Source of the DNA: Pedobacter sp. | GTDB taxonomy: Bacteria; Bacteroidota; Bacteroidia; Sphingobacteriales; Sphingobacteriaceae | Length of the DNA stretch: 12,477 nucleotides | Assembly: GCA_004295885.1 (NCBI GenBank) | Contig: SEDG01000038.1 | Span: 1 to 12,477, forward strand | Direction: 5' to 3' | Shown here: positions 1 to 7,451 of the stretch, one piece after another | Layout: every line of letters starts with the position of its first letter | Numbering within the stretch: the stretch's first letter is position 1 | The notes under the pieces: generated by a model | The model's database searches: none | What the model was told of the DNA's origin: nothing | Seen by the model: the letters and a program-made list of their open reading frames with translations, nothing else | Made by a program: the position numbers and the translations under genes

Positions 1-500
1 AAATGATAATATATAAATTGATCTTTGATATTTAAAAGATGATTGCCTAAACAGCCGACGCTACTGGCTTTCGCTAAAATGATTCGGTTGGTGTTTAATT
101 TTTCTAATATGGAATTTTTTGTAATAGAAGATGATATTTCATCAAGGTTAGCTTGAGATATGGATCTAATATAAACATCTGAGGAGCTTTCAATTTTCTT
201 TTGTCCCCAGAAATTTTGTTTTATGTCTACTTCCGGTATACTAAAATACCTCCTATAATGTGCTAATCCGATATGCTGACTGTCTATTTTCTCTAAATTT
301 TTCCAAATCCAATACAATGCTGTAGTTTCACAAAAGCGGTTATTTTTATCTGAGATATTTTCTCCATCATCATCACTCAAAAAACCCAAATCAATTCGGC
401 TTTTGTCTCTACCAACTTGTATAGGTTTAATGAAAGAGCAATTTGGAACTGGATATTCCTTATGAAAAACACTGAAAATAGTTAGGTCTTTATCGTACAT
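1..500 (-). CDS. DUF4422 glycosyltransferase-like protein (partial, C-terminus off the left edge)
   Basis: About 166 residues of the N-terminus are visible; the reading frame stays open to the window edge. The translation begins MYDKDLTIFSVFHKEYPVP and carries the run LGFLSDDDGENIS (about 38-50), then FCETTALYWIWKN (56-68) and GLAHYRRYF (78-86). These match the DUF4422 family found in capsule and O-antigen clusters and thought to be glycosyltransferases; the HYRRYF block is its most recognisable mark. The start ATG lies inside the end of the upstream mutase gene (11 bp overlap, ATGTACGATAA), so the two are very likely translationally coupled. From its place next to glf I infer it may act on galactofuranose-containing glycans, but the sugar specificity is not visible in the sequence. 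It is probably cytoplasmic, with no signal peptide or membrane segment in the visible part. Confidence 0.85.
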   Translation of the reverse strand, partial: MYDKDLTIFSVFHKEYPVPNCSFIKPIQVGRDKSRIDLGFLSDDDGENISDKNNRFCETTALYWIWKNLEKIDSQHIGLAHYRRYFSIPEVDIKQNFWGQKKIESSSDVYIRSISQANLDEISSSITKNSILEKLNTNRIILAKASSVGCLGNHLLNIKDQFIYYH

Positions 501-1602
501 TTAGTTCGTTTTTTGCAGTATGAAGAGCAGCTCCAATTACTTGATGCATATCATAATATTTGTACTCGGCTAATCTGCCACCAAAAATCACATTAGATTC
601 CTGTTCTTTTAGTTTTTTATACTTAGTCGCTAAATCTTCGTTATGTGTATCGTTTATTGGGTAATACGGCTCTTTTTCTGCTGTCCACTCTAATGGGTAC
701 TCTTTTGTAATAACTGTTTTTTCCTGCTTCCCAAATTCGAAATGTTTATGCTCGACAATGCGGGTATAAGCAGGTTCAGCATCTGTGTAGTTTACGGCAG
801 CAGTTCCTTGATAATTTTCGGTGTCTAGTACTTGATGCTCAAATCTCAAACTGCGATATTGTAGATGGCCTAACGAATAATTAAAGTATTCATCTAATTT
901 GCCAGTATAAACAATTTTTGGGGCAAGCTTTATTAATTGTTCTTTCTCTAGAAAGAAATCTGTCTCTAACCTCACTTCGATACCCACAAGTAGGCCCTCG
1001 ATAAGTTTATTATAACCCCCAATTGGAATTCCCTGATATTTATCATTAAAATAATTATTATCAAAAGTAAACCTGATTGGTAGACGTTTGATAATAAATG
1101 CAGGTAGTTTGGTAGCCTTTCTGCCCCATTGTTTTTCTGTATAGCCTTTTATGAGCTTTGTGTAAATGTCTGTCCCCACTAAGCTTAACGCCTGTTCTTC
1201 GAGATTTTTAGGTTTTTTAACTAGACTGTTTTCAACTTGGGCATTGATTATCAACTTAGCCTCTTCTGGTGTTTTTGTTCCCCAAAGTTGATAAAAAGTA
1301 TTCATGTTAAAAGGCAAACTGTACATTATGCCTTTGTAATTTGCTACCGGAGAATAAGTAAACCTATTAAATTCTACAAATGAATTAACGAAATCCCATA
1401 TTTCTTTATCGTTAGTGTGAAATATGTGAGGGCCATACCAATGAACATTTATTTTTTCAATTTCCTTACAAAATACGTTCCCTCCCATATGGTCTCGTTT
1501 ATCAATAACTAAGCATTTTTTGCCTGCCTTAGTCATTTGATGTGCAAAGGTGGCCCCAAAGAGCCCAGAACCAACAATCAGGTAATCATAATCCATCGCC
1601 AT
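490..1602 (-). CDS. glf: UDP-galactopyranose mutase
   Basis: This flavoenzyme interconverts UDP-galactopyranose and UDP-galactofuranose in the cytoplasm, supplying Galf for surface polysaccharide. At 370 residues it is the usual bacterial length. Seen in order: the dinucleotide-binding glycine motif GSGLFG (11-16); a GGN after the second strand (40-42); the family block HWYGPHIFHT (54-63); YTEKQWG (154-160); IRF with the expected substrate Arg near 177; YTRIVEHKHF (279-288) with the second substrate Arg near 281; and the C-terminal FAD motif GGRLAEYKYYDMHQV (341-355). All active-site landmarks look intact. ATG at 1602 or the in-frame ATG at 1596 (third residue) could be the start; the first is kept. 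The gene heads a minus-strand unit with the DUF4422 gene, which overlaps its stop by 11 bp, and is divergent from the glycosyltransferase at 1669. Confidence 0.96.
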   Translation of the reverse strand: MAMDYDYLIVGSGLFGATFAHQMTKAGKKCLVIDKRDHMGGNVFCKEIEKINVHWYGPHIFHTNDKEIWDFVNSFVEFNRFTYSPVANYKGIMYSLPFNMNTFYQLWGTKTPEEAKLIINAQVENSLVKKPKNLEEQALSLVGTDIYTKLIKGYTEKQWGRKATKLPAFIIKRLPIRFTFDNNYFNDKYQGIPIGGYNKLIEGLLVGIEVRLETDFFLEKEQLIKLAPKIVYTGKLDEYFNYSLGHLQYRSLRFEHQVLDTENYQGTAAVNYTDAEPAYTRIVEHKHFEFGKQEKTVITKEYPLEWTAEKEPYYPINDTHNEDLATKYKKLKEQESNVIFGGRLAEYKYYDMHQVIGAALHTAKNELNVR

Positions 1603-1609
1603 ATGGTAA

Positions 1610-1617
1610 CAAATATA
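1610..1617 (-). promoter_or_regulatory. Candidate -7 box for glf (TATATTTG)
   Basis: TATATTTG on the minus strand fits the Bacteroidota -7 consensus TAnnTTTG and ends 7 nt before the glf ATG. No convincing -33 TTTG is visible upstream. If used, the transcript would have almost no leader. Confidence 0.45.
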
Positions 1618-1653
1618 ATTATTGCCACTATGAAAATATTATTTTATAAAGAT

Positions 1654-1661
1654 TAGTTTTG
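1654..1661 (+). promoter_or_regulatory. Candidate -7 box for the 1669 glycosyltransferase (TAGTTTTG)
   Basis: TAGTTTTG fits TAnnTTTG exactly and ends 7 nt before the ATG at 1669, the same spacing as the glf box on the other strand. No -33 TTG at a suitable distance is visible. The 66 bp between the two divergent genes would therefore hold back-to-back promoters. Confidence 0.42.
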
Positions 1662-1668
1662 TTTGCAA

Positions 1669-2571
1669 ATGATTTCGATAATAATTGCCTCTGTAAATAA
1701 GGAGCTTCTCAAACAAGTCTCTTCAAATGTTGCCACAACAATTGGGGTTGACTATGAGATTATTGCAGTAGACAATAGTGCTGGGCAGATGGGCATTTGT
1801 GAATTATATAATAAGGCTGCTGAGGAAGCAAAGTATGATGTATTATGCTTTATGCATGAAGACATACTTGTTAAAACAGAAGGCTGGGGAGAAATTGTAG
1901 TTAAGTTATTCAAGGGCAATCCAAAGCTTGGTTTACTTGGTGTTGCTGGATCTCAGTACAAATCTCTTGCACCGTCTAGTTGGCATAGCTATCAAGATGA
2001 AGCTCCCGAATTACTTTATTATAACCTTATCCAATCATACAAATTCACACAAAAAGACAGCGAGCTTAGATATTCAAATCCAACTAATGAAAACCTTGTA
2101 CAAGCAATATGTTTAGATGGATTATGGTTGTGCTCTACAAGGGGTGCATTTGCCTCTTATGGATTTGATCAACAACTGTTAAAAGGATTTCACGGTTATG
2201 ATCTTGATCTGTCGCTTGGGATTGGGCGAAACTTCGAAGTAGCAGTTACATTTGATGTTCTGATTGAGCACTTTTCTGAGGGAAATATGAATAAAAGTTG
2301 GACAGAAGAGGTATTAAAAGTTCATAATAAATGGCTCGATGTGTTACCTCTTGGCGTAAAGAAACTTACAAGAAAACAAGAAATTCTGTTAGAAAAAAGA
2401 GGGTTCAGGACATTTATTAATAGAATGAAAATTGAAGGCTTTAGTTTTTTTACCATTCAAAGATTTCTTTGGAGAAGCAGAAAATCAGAAATTTTTACAA
2501 AGGACTTGTTTATAAAACTAGAATTGCATTTGATGAAAATATTTTTTAAAAAGGATATAATAAAAAAATAA
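1669..2571 (+). CDS. Glycosyltransferase, GT2-like (Glycos_transf_2_5 type)
   Basis: A 300-residue protein that opens with MISIIIASVNKELL, a typical GT-A first strand. It continues with IGVDYEIIAVDNSAGQMGICELYN (25-48), YDVLCFMHEDI (56-66), LDGLWLCSTRGAF (149-161) and FHGYDLDLSL (174-183). HED at 63-65 takes the place of the usual DXD-like nucleotide-sugar site. This pattern matches the bacterial glycosyltransferase-like family PF13712. The C-terminal 70 residues are basic and hydrophobic, suggesting membrane-surface association. ATG 1669 is preferred over the in-frame TTG at 1663, because the protein aligns from MISIIIA and the -7 box would leave no room for the TTG. It is the only plus-strand gene in the glycan locus and ends 20 bp from the convergent gene at 2592. 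Donor and acceptor cannot be read from the sequence. Confidence 0.88.
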   Translation: MISIIIASVNKELLKQVSSNVATTIGVDYEIIAVDNSAGQMGICELYNKAAEEAKYDVLCFMHEDILVKTEGWGEIVVKLFKGNPKLGLLGVAGSQYKSLAPSSWHSYQDEAPELLYYNLIQSYKFTQKDSELRYSNPTNENLVQAICLDGLWLCSTRGAFASYGFDQQLLKGFHGYDLDLSLGIGRNFEVAVTFDVLIEHFSEGNMNKSWTEEVLKVHNKWLDVLPLGVKKLTRKQEILLEKRGFRTFINRMKIEGFSFFTIQRFLWRSRKSEIFTKDLFIKLELHLMKIFFKKDIIKK

Positions 2572-2591
2572 AATAAGATAAAAAGACTTAA

Positions 2592-3629
2592 TTAATTACT
2601 CAAGATGTTTTGCCAAATGCTGGTAATATCTTCTCTTTCATTTTGAGAATTATAAACTGACAATACATATTCGGATGCGAGTTTGCTTTTTCCATCTATT
2701 CTCTTTGGATTTTGATCATATTCTAAAATTTTAGCTTCGAGTTCCTTAGCAAACCCAATAATATCTCGATCTCCAATTAAACTGCAAAATTCGTCTTTAA
2801 AATATTCTTCGCCACCTTTGCCTGCGTAACCAATTACATAACAACCACAAGCCATAGCTTCAACAGGAGGAAGCCCAAAACCTTCTCTATAGTTAAAACT
2901 TAAGAAAAATGCACTGTCCTTCAATACTTTTGATACCTCATCCTCATTCATATTATCAATAGCTATAAAATCCCACTCACTTAAATCCATCCTATTGTTA
3001 AGGATATGAAATAGCTGATTAAAATCTTCTGCCAATTTTCGAGGCATAAAAGCGATTTGTTTTTTCTTTGTAGCTGAATATTCAAAGTTCTTGCTTAAGC
3101 CAAGCCTCATTCTAAATACATCTAAATTTGGAAACGTATGCTTCACATAGTTGAGAGAATCATCAGATACAACAATACATCCTAACGTTTTTGGATGTAA
3201 ATAGCCATTTTTATGAACGTTCTCAGGGGTATACCTATCAAATGTATAATAACAGTTTTGATTAAAAATGACAACATTATTTTCAGGTACTACGTCTTTC
3301 ATAGCTAGACCATAAACTTCTGGAAAAACAATAAGACTTGATTTTTCTGGCATTTTTTTATCCATAACCAGTTGTTTCAAAAAAAGAGGAACTTTCAATT
3401 TTTTCTTCTTTCTTGTGTAACTGTATAGCTGAGCGAATAAATTTGGAAAATACTTAATGGCAGTAGAATTTTCAAACCACTTAACTCTGAAATTCTTTTT
3501 TCCATGAAGAATATAGGCTTCATAGCCTAAAAGATTTAAGGTGTCTACAAGCCTATAAATTTGTTTTATGCCACCCATTGGCTTCTTTATATTAGGGCAT
3601 ACTACATAAATCAACTGCTTATTTTCCAT
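2592..3629 (-). CDS. Glycosyltransferase family 4 (group 1)
   Basis: A 345-residue GT-B type retaining glycosyltransferase. The N-terminal half has YVVCPNIKKPMGGIKQIYRL (8-27), the glycine-containing acceptor-domain loop usual after the first strand. The C-terminal half has AFMPRK (193-198), where the donor domain begins, and REGFGLPPVEAMACG (248-262), the EX7E-type donor-binding motif of GT4 enzymes, followed by a conserved-looking GGEEYF. No signal peptide is visible, so a cytoplasmic or membrane-surface role in glycan assembly is inferred. Its ATG overlaps the stop of the upstream gene by 11 bp (ATGGAAAATAA), so it is the third gene of the minus-strand operon starting at 6427. No hairpin terminator is visible in the 20 bp before the convergent gene at 2571. 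Sugar specificity is unknown. Confidence 0.88.
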   Translation of the reverse strand: MENKQLIYVVCPNIKKPMGGIKQIYRLVDTLNLLGYEAYILHGKKNFRVKWFENSTAIKYFPNLFAQLYSYTRKKKKLKVPLFLKQLVMDKKMPEKSSLIVFPEVYGLAMKDVVPENNVVIFNQNCYYTFDRYTPENVHKNGYLHPKTLGCIVVSDDSLNYVKHTFPNLDVFRMRLGLSKNFEYSATKKKQIAFMPRKLAEDFNQLFHILNNRMDLSEWDFIAIDNMNEDEVSKVLKDSAFFLSFNYREGFGLPPVEAMACGCYVIGYAGKGGEEYFKDEFCSLIGDRDIIGFAKELEAKILEYDQNPKRIDGKSKLASEYVLSVYNSQNEREDITSIWQNILSN

Positions 3630-4581
3630 TTAAAATTCTTTTCACCCAATTTTTGATGTGGTACTTATCAATTATGTTGGCTGGTAGTGTTTTGTAAGGC
3701 GTTGTCCAAAATGAATCTGGAATTTGAATCTTGTCGATGTCGTCAATTACAAATATGTTATTCTCGTTGTAAAAATCATAAGCTTTTACATGTTTATTAT
3801 CAGTGATTAGTTTTTTACCAAAGGCCATCGCTTCAAAAACTCTAAAGGATAGTCCTGTTTGGTTTTTATGGCCAAGATCTAAAATCACCTTTCCATTTAA
3901 TGCAAATTTAAATGAATCTTTAAAAGGAGTTATTTTAGTAAATACTTCAATATCGACATTTCTTTTTAAATTTTTATTGGGTGGAACATAGATATATGCT
4001 TTAGCTTTTATGTTGTTAATTTTAAAATAGCCAAGCGTTTTTTTTAAATTTTCAATCCTACCATCTGCTGTGCCTAAGAAAACCACGTCGTAACTAGGTT
4101 TAATTTCATTAATATCTAAATCGTCAAAAAAGTGGAAGTTCTCTATTTTTTCAAAGCCATAGTTTTTACAATCATTACTGTCAAAACTATAAACCACATC
4201 AAACAACGAAATTAATTCTGGTGATGTTGGAATTTTTTCGAGGCTATCCCAAAGGAGAAGAATTTTAGTTTCAGACTTGTCCATTGCAAACTTTAAAACC
4301 TCTCTATCTATAATATCGGGCCTATTGATAATTAAGTATTGATACTGTTCAAATTTCTTGATGTTGCTGATAAAAAGTTTCCTTTTCATAGCTGGTTTAA
4401 GGTTGTTGTTTAAAAAAACTTTAGAAAGAAAATTAAAAATTCGATCTGAGTTGTTTCTGTAAACTTGGTTGCCAACAGTATCAATGTAATTAACCTTATG
4501 CCCACTGTATTTAGTTAAACCAGCATTAACAACTTCATCAAAGTTGTAATAGCTCGGCATCATAAATAGAATATTGTTCAT
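3619..4581 (-). CDS. CgeB-like / GT-B glycosyltransferase-like protein
   Basis: About 320 residues from the chosen ATG at 4581. An upstream TTG at 4617 would add 12 residues but would overlap the ABC gene by 26 bp; the ATG gives MNNILFMMPSYY, a good Rossmann first strand, and a 10 nt gap. Seen features are YLIINRPDI (82-90), LLLWDSLEKIP (108-118), DVVFLGTADGR (165-175), and near the C-terminus GLSFRVFEAMAFGKKLITDN (243-262). The last resembles the donor-binding region of GT4/CgeB-type proteins with a single clear Glu. LLLWDSLEKIP followed by DVVYSFD recalls proteins annotated as lipopolysaccharide or exopolysaccharide biosynthesis. I infer a glycosyltransferase of GT-B fold, less securely than for its neighbours. 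It is the middle gene of the exporter operon and overlaps the next gene by 11 bp. Confidence 0.72.
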   Translation of the reverse strand: MNNILFMMPSYYNFDEVVNAGLTKYSGHKVNYIDTVGNQVYRNNSDRIFNFLSKVFLNNNLKPAMKRKLFISNIKKFEQYQYLIINRPDIIDREVLKFAMDKSETKILLLWDSLEKIPTSPELISLFDVVYSFDSNDCKNYGFEKIENFHFFDDLDINEIKPSYDVVFLGTADGRIENLKKTLGYFKINNIKAKAYIYVPPNKNLKRNVDIEVFTKITPFKDSFKFALNGKVILDLGHKNQTGLSFRVFEAMAFGKKLITDNKHVKAYDFYNENNIFVIDDIDKIQIPDSFWTTPYKTLPANIIDKYHIKNWVKRILNGK

Positions 4582-4591
4582 AAGTAAATAT

Positions 4592-6427
4592 CTAATCGTT
4601 AAAAGCTTGCATATCAATTAAACGATTATATAAACCTTTTTGAGCTATCAGTTGAGTGTGTGTGCCTATTTCTACAACAGAACCGTTATCAATTACAATA
4701 ATCTTGTCAGCGTGTTGTATAGTGCTTAATCGGTGGGCAATAACAATTGATGTTCTGTTTTTCATCAAGTTGTTTAAAGCATCCTGAACCAATTTCTCTG
4801 ACTCTGTATCTAGTGCAGATGTTGCTTCATCTAACAACATGATGGGTGGATTTGCCAAAACAGCTCTAGCAATGCAAATTCTTTGTTTCTGGCCGCCTGA
4901 TAATTTATTTCCCCTATCTCCAACTGTAGATTGATAGCCTTCTTCTGTGTTTAGAATGAATTCATGTGCATTGGCAATTTTTGCAGCATTAATAACTTCC
5001 TCTTCCGAAGCGTCTGGTTTAGCGAAAGCGATGTTGTTAAAAATGGTATCATTAAACAAAAAGGATTCTTGATTAACTATTCCCATCTGGCCCCTAATAC
5101 TTTCAACGGTTAAGTCCTTAAAATTATGCCCGTCAATTTTAATTGTTCCTGATAATGGATCGTGAAAACGGGGGATTAAATCCATCAACGTACTTTTCCC
5201 ACCTCCTGATGGACCAACCAATGCGACTGTTTGGCCCTTTTCAATGCTCAAATTAATTTCTCTTAATACTTGTTTTTCTCCATAATTAAAGGATACTTTT
5301 TCGAAAGTTAACGAGTTATTAAAGTTCTCAAATGCAAAAGCGTCTGGTTTATTGGTTAACTCTGGTTTAGTATCAATTAGATCTAACACTCTTTCTCCAG
5401 CAGAAATTCCCGAATGAATGCCACTGAACGAATCTGAAAGCGCCTTGATTGGAAGCATTACTTGTGAGAAGGCGGCGATATATGCTATAAAATCGCCTGG
5501 ATTTAACGCTTCTTTATCTTTTAGAATAATAAGTGAACCACCATATAAAACTATTGAAACCACGACCAGTACACCTAAACTTTGAGATACAGGTGATGCT
5601 GATTGTTGTCTTCTAACTATTTTACGATTGAGATTTGAATAAAAAATATTCTCTTTTTGAAATTTATCTTTAATCCGTTCTGTTGCATTAAAAGCTTTTA
5701 TAATTTTAATTCCGCTCAACGATTCATCTAAAAAACCTATCATCTTAGCAAAAGATTCATGAGCAGCAGTAGCTTGCTGTTTAAGTCTCTTTACAATTTT
5801 GCTGATGATAAAGCCTGAAATCGGGATAACCAACAAAGAAAATAAAGTAAGTTTTAATGAAATTGAAAGTAAGAAAACAATCCAAAAGATAAGCTGAACT
5901 GGTTCTTTAAAAACAACCTGTAGCGTGTTCGTAACAGAAAATTGTACCACCTGTACATCTGCCGCCACCTTTGAAATTATATCCCCTTTTCTTTCATTGT
6001 TAAAATAACCAACATGTAAGTTTAATACATTATTAAAAACCGTTTTACGAAGGTTTAAGAGAGTATGCACCCTTAAGTCTTCCATATAACGCTGTGATAG
6101 ATATCTAAATAAGTTGGATAACAATACTGAAACTAAGATAACTCCACAAACTATTTTTAATGTTTCCATTGCCCCATAATTTTGAGTAGCATAAGCTATA
6201 TATTCTCTAAATTTTGCTAATGGGTTCCAAAATGAAGCAGATTGTTCAACAACCGCTGTACTATTTGCCTGTGACTCTTTAGTAGGAAAAAGTGTTGTTA
6301 ATAGAGGAGATAGAAGAGCAAAATTAAATGTGTTGAAAAATATAGATAGTATGGTCGCTATTATATAAGGTATAGCGAACTTTTCTATCGGTTTTGCAAA
6401 GGATAATAATCTAAAATAGGTTTTCAT
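4592..6427 (-). CDS. MsbA-type ABC exporter (fused permease and ATPase)
   Basis: A 611-residue half-transporter that would work as an inner-membrane homodimer moving a lipid or lipid-linked glycan. The N-terminal half holds about six membrane helices: the first near 17-42, the second near 90-110, then hydrophobic blocks near 170-210 and 280-330. A long loop at about 46-85 after helix 1 is larger than in E. coli MsbA. The ATPase half is complete: Walker A GPSGGGKST (405-413), Q-loop NQE (Q453), signature LSGGQ (509-513), Walker B IMLLDE (529-534), D-loop SALD (537-540) and H-loop His near 565. It is the first gene of an operon with two glycosyltransferase genes, 10 nt before the next. That supports export of a glycolipid or surface glycan, though MsbA-family members also carry peptides and drugs. 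Confidence 0.9.
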   Translation of the reverse strand: MKTYFRLLSFAKPIEKFAIPYIIATILSIFFNTFNFALLSPLLTTLFPTKESQANSTAVVEQSASFWNPLAKFREYIAYATQNYGAMETLKIVCGVILVSVLLSNLFRYLSQRYMEDLRVHTLLNLRKTVFNNVLNLHVGYFNNERKGDIISKVAADVQVVQFSVTNTLQVVFKEPVQLIFWIVFLLSISLKLTLFSLLVIPISGFIISKIVKRLKQQATAAHESFAKMIGFLDESLSGIKIIKAFNATERIKDKFQKENIFYSNLNRKIVRRQQSASPVSQSLGVLVVVSIVLYGGSLIILKDKEALNPGDFIAYIAAFSQVMLPIKALSDSFSGIHSGISAGERVLDLIDTKPELTNKPDAFAFENFNNSLTFEKVSFNYGEKQVLREINLSIEKGQTVALVGPSGGGKSTLMDLIPRFHDPLSGTIKIDGHNFKDLTVESIRGQMGIVNQESFLFNDTIFNNIAFAKPDASEEEVINAAKIANAHEFILNTEEGYQSTVGDRGNKLSGGQKQRICIARAVLANPPIMLLDEATSALDTESEKLVQDALNNLMKNRTSIVIAHRLSTIQHADKIIVIDNGSVVEIGTHTQLIAQKGLYNRLIDMQAFND

Positions 6428-6445
6428 TCAGTGGTTTAAAGAACA

Positions 6446-6453
6446 CAAAGTTA
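6446..6453 (-). promoter_or_regulatory. Candidate -7 box for the exporter operon (TAACTTTG)
   Basis: TAACTTTG on the minus strand matches TAnnTTTG and lies 18 nt before the ATG at 6427. This spacing gives a short normal leader. No -33 TTTG is apparent. It is the best promoter candidate for the minus-strand genes 6427-2592. Confidence 0.5.
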
Positions 6454-6540
6454 CGGTTTTTGTTGTTTGTTTAGCTAAATGAGAATTTACGTACTGTAAA
6501 CTTTAGAAATTTTATCATTAGCAAAACACATAAAATTCTG

Positions 6541-6548
6541 TTTATTTG
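6541..6548 (+). promoter_or_regulatory. Weak candidate -7 box for the MeaB gene (TTTATTTG)
   Basis: TTTATTTG differs from TAnnTTTG at one position and ends 6 nt before the ATG at 6555. No -33 element is evident. The 127 bp between this gene and the divergent exporter holds nothing else recognisable. Confidence 0.3.
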
Positions 6549-6554
6549 TATTAA

Positions 6555-7451
6555 ATGAACTTGCATCAGGATTTAAAGAAGGGAATTGAAGAAGGTGACT
6601 TTAGAACAATTGCTAGGGCGTTAACCTTGGTAGAGAATGATATTGAACCTTCAACTGATTTGCTTAAATCGTTGAAAATTAAGGACACGCTGGTTTTAGG
6701 TATCACTGGGCCACCTGGAGCAGGTAAAAGTACGTTAGTAAACGCAATAACAAATAACCTCGCTGTTGCAGGAAAAAAAATTGCAATTTTGGCAGTTGAC
6801 CCAACCTCACCTTTTAATTTTGGTTCTTTGTTAGGAGATAGAATTAGAATGTCTCAGCAATTTAACAATCCAAATGTTTACATCCGTTCTATTGCTACTC
6901 GAGGTGCTTTAGGTGGAATATCGTTAAAAACACTGGAGCTGGTTGATGTGTTAAAGGCGGCGGAATTTGATTTAATCATAATTGAAACAGTTGGAGTTGG
7001 GCAATCTGAAGTTGAAATTGCAGGTTTAGCTGATAAAACCTGTGTTGTGTTGGTTCCGGAATCTGGGGATGAAATTCAGAATATTAAATCTGGTTTAATG
7101 GAAATTGCGCAAGTATTTGTGGTAAATAAAGCAGATAGAGAGGGTGCGGATGTTTTTGCAAATAACCTTAAAAAGCTAGTAAATGAACAGCATCAGGCTA
7201 TTCCAGTTTTTAAAACGGTTGCAGATAAGAATATCGGTTTGACTGAATTATGCATATGGATAGTAGAAGAAAAGATTGAGGTCAATAAGAAACGGAAATT
7301 TTTAATAGGTGATAAGGCTTATAAAATCATTCAAAATCAAAAAATGAAAGCTATAGATAAAACAAAACTCCTTACCGATGTGCAAGAAGCTTTGTTAAAA
7401 TCAAACTTTAATATTTATCAATTTGCCGAAGATTGGCTTAAGCATTCATAA
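6555..7451 (+). CDS. meaB: MeaB/ArgK-family G3E GTPase, methylmalonyl-CoA mutase chaperone
   Basis: A 298-residue P-loop GTPase of the G3E class. Motifs in order: Walker A GPPGAGKST (52-60), VDPTSP (81-86), GDRIRM (94-99), ETVGVGQSE (144-152) as the G3 region, and NKADREGAD (191-199) as the G4 region. These are the signature blocks of MeaB/ArgK, which loads and protects adenosylcobalamin-dependent methylmalonyl-CoA mutase in the cytoplasm. It is about 30 residues shorter than the E. coli and Methylobacterium proteins, mainly at the ends. No mutase gene lies in the window, so the partner must be elsewhere; this is common in Bacteroidota. The gene ends inside the end of the convergent aminopeptidase gene (14 bp overlap). 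The old name ArgK (a supposed arginine transport kinase) is not supported as a function. Confidence 0.93.
   Translation: MNLHQDLKKGIEEGDFRTIARALTLVENDIEPSTDLLKSLKIKDTLVLGITGPPGAGKSTLVNAITNNLAVAGKKIAILAVDPTSPFNFGSLLGDRIRMSQQFNNPNVYIRSIATRGALGGISLKTLELVDVLKAAEFDLIIIETVGVGQSEVEIAGLADKTCVVLVPESGDEIQNIKSGLMEIAQVFVVNKADREGADVFANNLKKLVNEQHQAIPVFKTVADKNIGLTELCIWIVEEKIEVNKKRKFLIGDKAYKIIQNQKMKAIDKTKLLTDVQEALLKSNFNIYQFAEDWLKHS

Noticed and set aside
1928..2116. A 62-codon plus-strand frame inside the glycosyltransferase gene
   Set aside because: It is an out-of-frame reading of the glycosyltransferase, with no supporting start context.
2572..2591. Possible bidirectional terminator between the two convergent glycosyltransferase genes
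   Set aside because: The 20 bp gap is A/T-rich but has no inverted repeat of useful length.
3803..3991. A 62-codon plus-strand frame opposite the CgeB-like gene
   Set aside because: It is antisense to the conserved donor-site region of that gene and has no independent evidence.
6555..7451. MeaB-type gene as a kinase of an arginine transport system (ArgK)
   Set aside because: The motifs are those of the G3E GTPase MeaB; the ArgK name reflects an old assignment, and no arginine transport gene is present.
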